Of a stretch of DNA of 64,000 bases, positions 1-7,553 are shown piece by piece (positions within the stretch are counted from its first letter, which is position 1; the number at the start of each line of letters is the position of its first letter). The stretch spans positions 682,001 through 746,000 of the forward strand of contig NZ_JAAGLY010000002.1 of assembly GCF_010548375.1 (NCBI RefSeq), written 5' to 3'. Below the pieces are notes generated by a model. That model was given only the letters and a program-made list of their open reading frames with translations, did not search any database and was not told the DNA's origin. The position numbers and the translations under genes are program-made. This DNA comes from Streptomyces sp. SID13726. Its GTDB lineage: Bacteria; Actinomycetota; Actinomycetes; Streptomycetales; Streptomycetaceae.

Positions 1-1
1 C

Positions 2-130
2 GCGCAGATGCCGACCGTCCTCGTCATGAACGACGAGCTGACCGGCCCGCCCGCCTCGATGGCGTACCTGTACTCGCCGTGGGCGGCGAAGCTCGGCGCG
101 AAGAGCACGAAGAGCACGAAGAAGGGCTGA
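2..130 (+). CDS. C-terminal end of an ABC importer substrate-binding protein (partial)
   Basis: Only the last 42 codons are inside the window; the gene begins upstream. The visible tail (MAYLYSPWAAKLGAKS, then a Lys/Ser/Thr-rich end) fits the C-terminus of a family-5 peptide/nickel extracellular binding protein. The main support is context: the stop lies 6 bp before a DppB/OppB-type permease on the same strand, and permeases and ATPases of the same importer class follow. The end carries a short repeat (KST twice). Family assignment is inferred mostly from the operon. Confidence 0.6.
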   Translation, partial: AQMPTVLVMNDELTGPPASMAYLYSPWAAKLGAKSTKSTKKG

Positions 131-136
131 ACGACC

Positions 137-1090
137 ATGATCACCGCCTTCGCGCGGCGGCTCGCGGGCCTGGTGGCCACACTGCTCGCGGCATCCTTCG
201 TGATCTTCGCCGCCGTGTACGCCGCCCCCGGCGACCCCGCCGTCTTCCTGGCCGGCGGCCGCGACAAGCTCACCCCGGAGCGGCTGGCCGCCGTACGGGA
301 GCAGTACCACCTCGACGAACCGCTGGTCGTGCAGTACGGCCGCTGGCTGTGGGACTGTCTCCACCTCGACCTCGGCCGCTCCTTCCAGTACAGCGACCAG
401 GTGTCCGACCTGCTGGCCGCCCGGTTCCCGACCACGCTCGCCCTCGTCGGCTACGCCACCGTCCTCTTCGTCGTCCTGGGCGTGGGCGCCGGCGTCCTGG
501 CCGCCGTACGGCACGGCACCTGGGTCGACTCGGCGGTGGTCGGCGGTACGACCCTGGCCGCGTCGGTGCCGTCGTTCGTCGGCGGGATCGCCCTGGTCGC
601 GCTGTTCGGCGTCGAGCTCGGCTGGTTCCCGGTGACGGGCAGCGGGGAGGGCTTCGCGGGCACGCTGCACCATCTGACGCTGCCCGCGGTGGCCATGGCG
701 CTCGGCGCGCTCGCCGTGATCAGCCGGGTCACCCGGCAGGCGATGGCCGACGCGGGCGCCGCCGAGCACGTGGCGGTGGCCCGCGCCTCGGGGCTGCCCG
801 AGCGGGAGATCGTCCGCCGGCACGTCCTGCGCAACGCCCTCGGCCCGATCGTCACCATGTGCGGTCTGGTCACCGCGGGCATGCTCGCGGGCACCGTCGC
901 GATCGAGACCGTCTTCGGGATCAGCGGGATCGGCTCCCTGCTCGTGGGCGCCGTCAACAGCCACGACTTCCCGGTCGCGCAGGCCGTGCTGCTGCTGATG
1001 GTCACCTCGTACATCGTCGTCACCACCGTCGTGGACCTCGTGCACCCGCTGCTCGACCCGCGCCTGAAGACCCTGAGGAGCAGCGCATGA
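137..1090 (+). CDS. Dipeptide/oligopeptide/nickel-type ABC transporter permease (DppB/OppB family)
   Basis: A 317-residue inner-membrane permease of a peptide-type ABC importer. It opens with an N-terminal helix and a PGDPA-containing loop typical of DppB/OppB, followed by a periplasmic segment (LTPERLAAVREQYHLDEPL, then LDLGRSFQY) diagnostic of the family. The EAA-type cytoplasmic loop that contacts the ATPase is visible near residues 215-235 (EHVAVARASGLPEREIVRRHVLRN). Six hydrophobic segments are apparent and the length is normal. The 3' end overlaps the next permease by 4 bp (ATGA), so the two are probably translationally coupled. Substrate unknown: peptides, nickel or another small solute are all possible. 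Confidence 0.9.
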   Translation: MITAFARRLAGLVATLLAASFVIFAAVYAAPGDPAVFLAGGRDKLTPERLAAVREQYHLDEPLVVQYGRWLWDCLHLDLGRSFQYSDQVSDLLAARFPTTLALVGYATVLFVVLGVGAGVLAAVRHGTWVDSAVVGGTTLAASVPSFVGGIALVALFGVELGWFPVTGSGEGFAGTLHHLTLPAVAMALGALAVISRVTRQAMADAGAAEHVAVARASGLPEREIVRRHVLRNALGPIVTMCGLVTAGMLAGTVAIETVFGISGIGSLLVGAVNSHDFPVAQAVLLLMVTSYIVVTTVVDLVHPLLDPRLKTLRSSA

Positions 1091-1926
1091 CCGCCGTCGT
1101 CCTCCCCGCGAGGACCCGTACGAGCCGCCCCCTGGGAGTGACGCTCGCCGGCGGCTTCCTCGCTCTGGTGGTGCTCGCCGCCGTCCTCGCCCCGCTGCTC
1201 GCCCCGTACGCGCCGGACGCCATCGACCTGTCGTCGTCCCTGGCCGGCACCACCGCGGCGCACCCTCTCGGCACCGACGCCTCCGGGCAGGACCTGCTCT
1301 CCCGGGTGCTCTACGGCGCCCGTACGAGCCTGATCGCGCCGTTGCTGCTGCTCCTGCTGGCCGCCGTCCTCGGGGTCGGTCTCGGCACCCTCGCCGCATG
1401 GCGGGGCGGCTGGGCGGACACCCTCGTCTCCCGGGTCACCGACGTCATGTACGCCTTCCCGGGCCTGCTGTTCGTCGTCCTGATCATCGCGGTGTCCGGG
1501 CCCGGCATGACGACCTCCGTGATCGCCCTCGGTCTCGCGTTCGCGCCGACGATCGCGAAGTACACGCGCAGTGTCGCGCTGTCCGAGCGGTCCAAGTCCT
1601 ACATCGACGCCTACCGCGTCCAGGGCATGGGCGGCACCCGGATCTGTGTGGCCCATCTGGTGCCCAACCTCGCGCGTTCGATCGTCGGCTATCTGGTCGT
1701 CCTGTTCGGCGAGTCCCTGATGAGCCTCGCCACCCTCAGCTATCTCGGCTTCGGCGCCCAACCGCCCAGCTCCGACTGGGGGTTGATGGTGCAGGAGGGG
1801 CAGGCGGCCATCGTCCAGGGCGCCCTGCTGCCCGCGCTGGTGCCGGGCACCGCCATCGCCGCCGTCGTGGTGGCCTTCAACGTGGTCGGCGTCTGGGCCG
1901 CCGACCGACTCGGCGCCAGGAGGTAG
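1087..1926 (+). CDS. Dipeptide/oligopeptide/nickel-type ABC transporter permease (DppC/OppC family)
   Basis: Second permease (279 residues) of the same importer. It carries the DppC-type motif in which the first transmembrane helix is followed by a loop ending HPLGTDASGQDLLSRVLYGAR, the family's most recognisable signature, and an EAA loop (SYIDAYRVQGMGGTRICVAHLVPN). The ATG at 1087 overlaps the stop of the preceding permease gene (ATGA), which fixes this start over any longer in-frame reading. It should pair with the DppB-like protein to form the translocation channel. Only 6 bp separate it from the first ATPase gene. Confidence 0.9.
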   Translation: MTAVVLPARTRTSRPLGVTLAGGFLALVVLAAVLAPLLAPYAPDAIDLSSSLAGTTAAHPLGTDASGQDLLSRVLYGARTSLIAPLLLLLLAAVLGVGLGTLAAWRGGWADTLVSRVTDVMYAFPGLLFVVLIIAVSGPGMTTSVIALGLAFAPTIAKYTRSVALSERSKSYIDAYRVQGMGGTRICVAHLVPNLARSIVGYLVVLFGESLMSLATLSYLGFGAQPPSSDWGLMVQEGQAAIVQGALLPALVPGTAIAAVVVAFNVVGVWAADRLGARR

Positions 1927-1932
1927 CCCGCC

Positions 1933-2943
1933 GTGCCGCACGACACGCTGCTCGACATCGAGCACCTGAACCTGCTTCTGCCCGGCGCCGCCCGGCCCGT
2001 GCTCGCGGACGTCTCCCTGAGGGTGGCCGCCGGCGAGGTGGTCGGCCTGGTCGGTGAGTCGGGCTCGGGCAAGTCGACCACCGCCAAGGCCGTGCTGAAC
2101 CTCTTCCCGGACGGCGCGCACGCCGAGGGCCGGGTCCGGGTGGCCGGTGAGGACGTGCTGTCCATGGCGGCCGGGCGGCTGCGCGAGCACCGCGCCCGCA
2201 CGGTCGCCATGGTCCACCAGGACCCGCGCTCGGCCCTCAACCCCGTGCGCAGGATCGGCGACTTCCTCCTCGAACGCCTCGCCCGCACCGGCTCCGCCGA
2301 CCGGCGTGCCGACCGCGCCCGGGCCGTCGAACTCCTCGACGCCGTCGGCCTGCCCGACCCGGAACGCCGGATCCGCCAGCGCCCGCACGAACTCTCCGGC
2401 GGCATGCTGCAACGCGTGGTCATCGCCGGCGCGCTGGCCGCCGAGCCGCGTCTGCTGCTCGCCGACGAGGCCACCAGCGCCCTGGACGTCACCACCCAGG
2501 CCGAGATCCTCGCCCTGCTGCGCAACCTGCGCGAACAGCGGGGGCTGGGGCTGCTGTTCATCACCCACGACCTGCAACTGGCCGCCGCCTACTGCGATCG
2601 CGTGTACGTCATGTACGCGGGCCGGGTGGTCGAGGAACAGCGGGCGCACCGTCTCTTCTCGGGCGCCCGGCACCCGTACACGCAGGGCCTGTTGGGGTGC
2701 TCCCCGGAACTGGGCGAGACCTCCCGGCCTCTGCGTCCGATCCCGGGGCGGCCGCCGTCCCTCGCGGACGTGTTCACCGGCTGTCCGTTCGCGGCGCGGT
2801 GCGAGCACGCCGACGCCGCGTGCGAGACCTGGCGGCCGGAGCCGGCGGCCGTCGAGGGCGGCGGTACGGCGGCCTGCCGACGTCTGTCCGACCTGTCCGG
2901 CCCCGCACGGCCCGCCACCGAGACCACCGGGAGCGCACGGTGA
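1933..2943 (+). CDS. Peptide-type ABC transporter ATP-binding protein (DppD/OppD family)
   Basis: A 336-residue ATPase. Walker A (GESGSGKST) is near residue 40, the signature motif (LSGGMLQRV) near 156 and Walker B (LLLADEATSALD) near 175. The C-terminus holds the oligopeptide-transporter extension (RPIPGRPPSLADVFTGCPFA with a CPFAARC cysteine cluster); in DppD/OppD homologues this region can bind an iron-sulfur cluster. The start is GTG at 1933, 6 bp after the permease stop. The gene overlaps the next ATPase by 4 bp (GTGA). Together with the next gene it forms the heterodimeric motor of the importer. Confidence 0.9.
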   Translation: MPHDTLLDIEHLNLLLPGAARPVLADVSLRVAAGEVVGLVGESGSGKSTTAKAVLNLFPDGAHAEGRVRVAGEDVLSMAAGRLREHRARTVAMVHQDPRSALNPVRRIGDFLLERLARTGSADRRADRARAVELLDAVGLPDPERRIRQRPHELSGGMLQRVVIAGALAAEPRLLLADEATSALDVTTQAEILALLRNLREQRGLGLLFITHDLQLAAAYCDRVYVMYAGRVVEEQRAHRLFSGARHPYTQGLLGCSPELGETSRPLRPIPGRPPSLADVFTGCPFAARCEHADAACETWRPEPAAVEGGGTAACRRLSDLSGPARPATETTGSAR

Positions 2944-3776
2944 CCCGTCACGAAAAGCCTCTGCTCGTCGCCGACACGCCTCTGCTCGTCGCCGACTCGC
3001 TGCGCAAGACCTTCAGGCTGCCGGGCGGCGAGCGGCTGACCGCCGCCGACCGGGTGTCCTTCACCCTGCCCGAGGGCGGCTCCGTGGGCATCGTGGGCGA
3101 GTCCGGGTCGGGCAAGAGCACGGTCGCGCGGATCCTCGTGGGGCTGACCCGGCCCGACACGGGGACCGTCACGGTGGCCGGCCGGGACCGGACACCGGGC
3201 CGTGGCCGGCGCACCCGGCGGGACCGGCTGTCCCGTGCCCGCGAGATCCAGATGGTCTTCCAGGACCCGTACGTCTCGCTCGATCCGCGGCTCACCTCCC
3301 GCCAGTGCCTGCGCATCGCGCTGCGGCTGCACGGCCACGACGCGACGGACTCCGTGGTCATCGGGCTCCTGGACCGGGTGGGGCTCGGCAGCCGGGAGGC
3401 GGACGCGAGGCCGCACGCGCTCTCGGGCGGTCAGCGGCAGCGGCTCGCCATCGCCCGCGCGCTCGCCGTGGACCCCCGCGTCCTCGTCCTGGACGAGGCG
3501 GTCGCCGCGCTCGACGTCTCCATCCAGGCCCAGATCCTCCAACTCCTGGGCGAGATCAGGCGGGACACCGGTGTCGCGCTCGTCTTCGTCAGCCACGATC
3601 TGGCGGTCGTGCAGCACATCACGGAGGAGACGGTGGTGATGTGCCGGGGCGAGGTGGTCGAACAGGGGCCCACGGAACGGGTGTTGAGCGCACCCGAGCA
3701 CGCGTACACGCGGCGGCTGCTCGCCTCCGTGCCGCGCGAGGGCTGGGTACCGGCGGCCGCGACACTGCCCGCCTGA
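2940..3776 (+). CDS. Peptide-type ABC transporter ATP-binding protein (DppF/OppF family)
   Basis: Second ATPase, 278 residues if read from the GTG at 2940 that overlaps the upstream stop (GTGA). Walker A is GESGSGKST, the Q-loop is in MVFQDPYVSLDPRLT, the signature is LSGGQRQRLAIARAL and Walker B is VLVLDEAVAALD followed by the H-loop in FVSHDL. The N-terminus contains an unusual tandem repeat (LLVADTPLLVADS) encoded by two nearly identical 18-bp units, so the true start could lie slightly inside. It lacks the longer C-terminal extension of DppD, as usual for DppF. It ends the importer operon. Confidence 0.9.
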   Translation: MTRHEKPLLVADTPLLVADSLRKTFRLPGGERLTAADRVSFTLPEGGSVGIVGESGSGKSTVARILVGLTRPDTGTVTVAGRDRTPGRGRRTRRDRLSRAREIQMVFQDPYVSLDPRLTSRQCLRIALRLHGHDATDSVVIGLLDRVGLGSREADARPHALSGGQRQRLAIARALAVDPRVLVLDEAVAALDVSIQAQILQLLGEIRRDTGVALVFVSHDLAVVQHITEETVVMCRGEVVEQGPTERVLSAPEHAYTRRLLASVPREGWVPAAATLPA

Positions 3777-3789
3777 CCTCACGGACAGT

Positions 3790-3860
3790 CCCCTTTCCCG
3801 GCCGCCGGTGGTACAACGAGGCACCGGTGGTGAGAGCCGAACTTGGCTGCGGGAAAGGGG
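3790..3860 (+). promoter_or_regulatory. Promoter region with an 11-bp perfect inverted repeat overlapping the RBS
   Basis: The arms CCCCTTTCCCG (3790-3800) and CGGGAAAGGGG (3850-3860) are exact inverse complements 49 bp apart. Between them are a -10-like TACAAC (3811-3816) and the 8-bp palindrome CACCGGTG (3823-3830). The right arm contains the AG-rich Shine-Dalgarno of the gene starting at 3869. If RNA reads through from the importer operon, pairing of the arms would hide that RBS; transcripts starting at the internal promoter would lack the left arm. The role is inferred. Confidence 0.4.
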
Positions 3861-3868
3861 AGTTGGGC

Positions 3869-4642
3869 ATGGCGGCACAGAACATCGACGAGGTGGTGGA
3901 CGGGCTTGCCGGGATCGTGCGGGAGGCCACGCGGGACGGTGACCGGATCGGGTACTTCGCCGCGCTGTACCGGCAGGTGACCGTCGCGGTGCGGACGGCC
4001 ATCCATGAGGGCCGGTTCGACGACGGGGCCCGGATGGACCGCTTCGACACGCATTTCGGCAACCGGTACTTCGAGGCGTACGACGCGTGGCGCCGCGACC
4101 GGAGCGGGCCGCGCTGCTGGCGCGAGACGTTCGGGCTGCTCGACGACTCCGACACCGTGATCGTGCAGCATCTGCTGCTCGGGGTGAACGCGCACATCAA
4201 CCTCGACCTGGCCGTCGCCGCCGCGCGCACGAGCCCGGGCGCGGACATCCACTCCCTGCGCCACGACTTCCTGCTGATCAACGACATCCTCGCGCAGGTG
4301 GTCCTGGCGGTGCAGGACTCGGTCAACGCCCTGTCGCCGCTCATGTCCCTGCTCGACAAGGTCGGCGGCCGCACGGACGAGCAGATCCTCGACTTCAGCA
4401 TCCGCCAGTCCCGCGAGGAGGCCTGGTACAACGCCGTCCTCCTGGCCGGCCAGACCGAACAGGAGCGCGCCGCCACCGTCGACCGCCTCGACGTCCGGGC
4501 CGCAGTACTGGCCCGCCTCATAGCCCGCCCGCACGGTCTCGTCCGGCCGGCGCTGGAACTGATCCGCAGAACCGAGAACGACGACGTGCCGACCGTCATC
4601 GCGCACCTGGACCATGCCGTGGCCGCGACCGTCCGGCCGTAA
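3869..4642 (+). CDS. DUF5995-like protein of unknown function
   Basis: A 257-residue soluble, mainly helical protein with no signal peptide or membrane segment. The core (RYFEAYDAWRRD, then LLLGVNAHINLDLAVAAA, then LRHDFLLINDILAQVV) matches what I recognise as the actinobacterial DUF5995 family. The conserved GVNAHINLDL with nearby His and Asp residues could be a metal or ligand site, but no activity is established. The ATG at 3869 has an AGGGGAG Shine-Dalgarno. It stands alone between the importer operon and the MarR-like regulator and may be transcribed from its own promoter. Confidence 0.75.
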   Translation: MAAQNIDEVVDGLAGIVREATRDGDRIGYFAALYRQVTVAVRTAIHEGRFDDGARMDRFDTHFGNRYFEAYDAWRRDRSGPRCWRETFGLLDDSDTVIVQHLLLGVNAHINLDLAVAAARTSPGADIHSLRHDFLLINDILAQVVLAVQDSVNALSPLMSLLDKVGGRTDEQILDFSIRQSREEAWYNAVLLAGQTEQERAATVDRLDVRAAVLARLIARPHGLVRPALELIRRTENDDVPTVIAHLDHAVAATVRP

Positions 4643-4648
4643 CAGCGA

Positions 4649-4684
4649 GAACTGAGATGACACAAATAACTGTCATCTCAGTTC
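4649..4684. promoter_or_regulatory. 36-bp palindrome, probable operator of the downstream MarR/GbsR-like gene
   Basis: Two 14-bp arms, GAACTGAGATGACA (4649-4662) and TGTCATCTCAGTTC (4671-4684), are exact inverse complements around an 8-bp AT-rich spacer (CAAATAAC). It lies in the 62-bp gap between the DUF5995 stop and the regulator start, with a -10-like TACGCT at 4692-4697. A dyad this long, AT-rich against the surrounding GC-rich DNA and next to a MarR-type gene, fits an autoregulatory operator. There is no T-run, which argues against a terminator, though a hairpin in RNA remains possible. Confidence 0.65.
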
Positions 4685-4704
4685 CGTACGGTACGCTCGA
4701 ACAC

Positions 4705-5202
4705 ATGCCGGACGACGCACAGCTCCTCTTCGCCGACCATGTGGGCCGCTTCTACGCACGGCAGTACGGGTTCCCGCCCATGGCCGGGCGTCTGCTGGGC
4801 CACCTCCTCGTCTGCGATCCGCCCAAGCAGACGATCGACGAGCTGGCCGAGGCCCTGCTGGCCAGCCGCAGCGCCGTCACCGGCGCCGTCAAGCTGCTGG
4901 AGTCCTACGGGACGGCCCGGCGCACCCGGACCGCCGGTGAGCGGATGGACCGGGTGGGCCTGGCCCCGGCGAGCCGGCAGCCGCAGAACTTCGACGCCGC
5001 CCTGCACACGGAGCACGCGGCGCTGTTCCGGGAGGGCCTCGCCCTGCTCGCCGACGCACCTCCGGAGCGCCGGGCCCCCCTTGAGGAGATGGTCGCGCTG
5101 GCCGAGTTCCTCGCCGAGCGCCTGCCAAGGCTCAGGGACGAGTGGGAGGCGCACCGGGACGGACTGCGGGCCGCGGGGAAGCTCCCCGGTGCCGCCTCGT
5201 AG
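4705..5202 (+). CDS. MarR/GbsR-type winged-helix transcriptional regulator
   Basis: A 165-residue DNA-binding protein. The N-terminal segment (FADHVGRFYARQYGFPPMAGRLLGHLLVCDP) and the recognition region (TIDELAEALLASRSAVTGAVKLLESYG) are typical of GbsR/MarR-like winged helices, followed by a basic wing (RRTRTAGERMDR) and C-terminal dimerisation helices. The ATG at 4705 is preferred; an upstream in-frame ATG at 4657 lies inside the palindromic operator and would put that DNA in the coding sequence. The palindrome immediately upstream suggests autoregulation. The target besides itself is unknown; the divergent-free, same-strand neighbours give no strong hint. Confidence 0.8.
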   Translation: MPDDAQLLFADHVGRFYARQYGFPPMAGRLLGHLLVCDPPKQTIDELAEALLASRSAVTGAVKLLESYGTARRTRTAGERMDRVGLAPASRQPQNFDAALHTEHAALFREGLALLADAPPERRAPLEEMVALAEFLAERLPRLRDEWEAHRDGLRAAGKLPGAAS

Positions 5203-5243
5203 CCGTTCGAAGAACCGGACCGACTTCAGGGAAAGGCTCCCCC

Positions 5244-5564
5244 ATGCACCCCACCTCACCGGACCCGAACCGCCCCGACACCGACGAACTCGTTCAACTC
5301 GCGGTCGAGCAGGGCGATGTGAAGGAGCTGCGCCGCCTCGCGGAGGCAGGCAGCTCCGATGCCGCCGACGAGCTGGTACAGCTCGCCGGGGAGCAGGGCA
5401 ACCTCCAGGAGCTGCGGCGGCTGTCGGACGGCGGCAATGCCACGGCCACCGACGAGCTGATCCAACTCGCCGTCGAGCAGGACGACTTGGACGAGCTGCG
5501 CCGCCTCGCCGACCGGGGGAACACCACCGCCGCCGAACAGCTCGCGGAACTCAGCGGCGAGTGA
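5244..5564 (+). CDS. Small protein of three 28-residue helical repeats
   Basis: A 106-residue acidic protein. After a Pro/Asp-rich N-terminus come three nearly identical 28-residue repeats (residues 14-41, 42-69 and 70-97) of the form DELvQLAvEQgdlqELRRLad.Gn, each predicted to form two helices, then a partial fourth unit. This is a short solenoid reminiscent of Sel1, ankyrin or TPR folds, but I cannot place it in a named family. The ATG at 5244 has a GGGAAAGG Shine-Dalgarno, 41 bp after the regulator. Solenoids this small usually act in protein binding; the partner is unknown. Confidence 0.65.
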   Translation: MHPTSPDPNRPDTDELVQLAVEQGDVKELRRLAEAGSSDAADELVQLAGEQGNLQELRRLSDGGNATATDELIQLAVEQDDLDELRRLADRGNTTAAEQLAELSGE

Positions 5565-5582
5565 CCTCACCGCCCCGCCGCG

Positions 5583-7193
5583 TCACTTCTTGTGGCCGTC
5601 CGAGCGCCGGCGGTGCAGCGTGAAGGTCTCGAAGACCGACAGCTCACCGTTGGGCTTGTTCACGTTGTAGTACGTGACGTGCATGCGGGTGGTGTCACCG
5701 GCGTGCCGGCCGGGGTCGACGGTGAACGCGGCGAAGCCGTACGGGTGGTCGAGGTCGCGGACCCCGGTCCAGACGGCCTGTTCCTTGGTGTACGTGGCGG
5801 TCCGCTTGCCGTTGGCCCCGGCGGTCGAGGACACCGAGGTGATCACCTTGGCGGAGCCGTCCTTGAAGAAGTTCTGGTTGGTGGTGCCCGAGACGCCCCC
5901 GCCGCCGAGGATCATGTGCACGGTGCCGAGCCCGGTGTCGATGGAGTCGATGGCCCCGGAGACCGGCCGGGGAGTCAGCGTCTCGCTGCCGGTGACGACC
6001 CCGCGGACGGCCAGCGAGCGCTCGTAGTTGTGCTCGTGACCGCAGAGCACCAGGTCCACGCCGTACTTGTCGAAGAGCGGGCCGTACTTCTGGCGCAGCC
6101 CCAGGTCGGCGCCGTTGGCGTCCGAGGAGCTGATCATCACCTGGTGCATGGCGACGACCACCCAGTCGACGTCCCGGGACGACCGCGCGGCCTTCAGCTC
6201 CTTCTCCAGGAAGGCGAGTTGGCGTCCGCCGGAGTAGCCGTTGATGTAGACGTCACCGCCGTCCTGGAGGCAGTTGTCGTCGTTCTGGAGCACGATCACC
6301 CGGACCGAGCCGACGGTGAACGCGTACCAGAGACCGGCGAGTTCGGCGTCCGTCTCGGTCGAGGGCAGGGAGAAGTAGGTCTGGTAGGCGCCGAGTCCGA
6401 GCGGGCCGTTGGCCTTCTCGATCTCGTGGTTCCCGGCCGCCGGCATCCAGGGGCGGAAGCGCGCCGAACGGGTGTTGTTGGTGAAGAAGTTGTTCCAGGT
6501 GCGCACCCGGTCGACGTCGAGGTTGGCGTAGCAGAGGTCGCCGTTGAGCAGGTGGAACAGCGGGGCGACCTGCTCGATGCCGGTGACGATGTCCTTGGTC
6601 GCGGGGGTGGAGTTCGCGTCGAGCGCCGCCGTGCCGTTGGCCGCCCAGGTGACCTGCGGGGCGGACTGGTCGCCGAAGCTGGTGAAGGTGAACGGCCTGC
6701 GCCCGCCCGGGGCCGTGCGGAACGTACCGCTGTCGGGCGTGGCCCCCTCGTGGGTGGCGAGGTAGATGTACTCGGTGCCCGGGGTCAGGCGCTTCAGCGA
6801 GGCGTGGTGGACGTAGACGGTCCGGTTGGACGTGCCGTCGACGTAGGTGACGGTCCGGGCCTCCGCCTTGGAGCCGAAGCCGTGCTCCAGGGTGCCGTAG
6901 CGGACCACCGGCTTGCTGACGGGCCGGTCGGTGAGCCACGACACGGTCATCTGGGTGCGCGGGTCGGCTCCGAAGGTCAGGTGCAGACCCTGGACCGGCG
7001 GTGCGCCGGAGGCGTCCGCGGTGAGGTGGAAGGCCGGGGCGGCGTCCGGCGCGGCCTGCGCCTCGCCCGCTCCCAGCAAGGGGGTGACGGCCGCGCCGGC
7101 CACCGCCGCGCCCAGGAGGCCCAGCGCGTGGCGCCGGCTGACCCCCTCCGAAGATCTCGCCGACTCGTCCGATGTACCCGCCTGTACGGTCAT
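5583..7193 (-). CDS. Tat-exported purple-acid-phosphatase-like metallophosphoesterase
   Basis: A 536-residue secreted phosphoesterase. The N-terminus has a twin-arginine signal (SRRHALGLLGAAVAGAAVTPLL, cut after an AxA motif). A fibronectin-like N-terminal domain (LTFGADPRTQMTVSWLTD) precedes the catalytic domain with all five metal-binding blocks of purple acid phosphatases: FGDQ, NGDLCY, GNHEIE, VVAMHQVM and GHEHNYER. A C-terminal beta domain follows. ATG at 7193 with an AGGGAGG Shine-Dalgarno is chosen because it places the Tat motif near the N-terminus. It is convergent with the small repeat gene. A role in scavenging organic phosphate is likely, and a Pho-type control site was not identified. 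Confidence 0.88.
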   Translation of the reverse strand: MTVQAGTSDESARSSEGVSRRHALGLLGAAVAGAAVTPLLGAGEAQAAPDAAPAFHLTADASGAPPVQGLHLTFGADPRTQMTVSWLTDRPVSKPVVRYGTLEHGFGSKAEARTVTYVDGTSNRTVYVHHASLKRLTPGTEYIYLATHEGATPDSGTFRTAPGGRRPFTFTSFGDQSAPQVTWAANGTAALDANSTPATKDIVTGIEQVAPLFHLLNGDLCYANLDVDRVRTWNNFFTNNTRSARFRPWMPAAGNHEIEKANGPLGLGAYQTYFSLPSTETDAELAGLWYAFTVGSVRVIVLQNDDNCLQDGGDVYINGYSGGRQLAFLEKELKAARSSRDVDWVVVAMHQVMISSSDANGADLGLRQKYGPLFDKYGVDLVLCGHEHNYERSLAVRGVVTGSETLTPRPVSGAIDSIDTGLGTVHMILGGGGVSGTTNQNFFKDGSAKVITSVSSTAGANGKRTATYTKEQAVWTGVRDLDHPYGFAAFTVDPGRHAGDTTRMHVTYYNVNKPNGELSVFETFTLHRRRSDGHKK

Positions 7194-7444
7194 GGCGCCC
7201 TCCCTGCCGAGCAGTTGAACTGAACGACCGCACCCTGGCGGGAGTCGGCAGCGCCCGAGTGAACAGTGCGTGGCCAGACGGTCATCGAGGCGCGTGCGGC
7301 GGGCCGGGAGGGCGAATCTTGCCCGCGCCTTTGCCGACGGCCGCCCTGCCGTTGACGCGACCGTTCCGGCGACGTCCACCCCGCCGCGGATGAGCCCGGT
7401 CCGGCGTGTCCCCCGTGTCGGACGCCCGCAGATTGCGCGATCTC

Positions 7445-7473
7445 TTGACGCGCCCTTCTTCCGGAGCTTAAAT
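7445..7473 (+). promoter_or_regulatory. HrdB-like promoter of the beta-glucoside operon
   Basis: A -35 box TTGACG (7445-7450) and a -10 box TTAAAT (7468-7473) are separated by exactly 17 bp and lie about 80 bp upstream of the lipoprotein start. This is the best housekeeping-type promoter match in the first 13 kb. Confidence 0.7.
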
Positions 7474-7498
7474 CACGCCCTAAATTAACCCCTGAGTG

Positions 7499-7517
7499 GC
7501 GTTCGGGAAGTGAACGC
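7499..7517. promoter_or_regulatory. Inverted repeat in the leader of the sugar operon, candidate operator
   Basis: GCGTTC (7499-7504) and GAACGC (7512-7517) are exact inverse complements 7 bp apart, about 20 bp downstream of the predicted transcription start. The position suits a repressor roadblock. It does not match the CebR-type TGGGAGCGCTCCCA box known from other Streptomyces beta-glucoside operons. No LacI-type gene is present in the window to bind it. Confidence 0.35.
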
Positions 7518-7553
7518 ACTCGCGGGCTCCCTCCGGAAAGGGACAGCTGAGCC

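Larger units (their letters stand above)
7194..7553. other. 360-bp divergent intergenic region
   Basis: This gap separates the phosphatase gene (minus) from the sugar-importer operon (plus). It holds the strong plus-strand promoter at 7445-7473 and an inverted repeat at 7499-7517. I found no convincing minus-strand promoter for the phosphatase and no coding frame with actinomycete-like composition. The stretch 7453-7495 is conspicuously AT-rich for this genome. Confidence 0.5.

Noticed and set aside
451..2808. A 785-codon minus-strand frame over the Dpp-like genes
   Set aside because: Antisense shadow of two confidently identified genes.
4643..4704. Reading the palindrome as a Rho-independent terminator
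   Set aside because: There is no T-rich tract on either strand, and the AT-rich spacer and position before a MarR-type gene fit an operator better.
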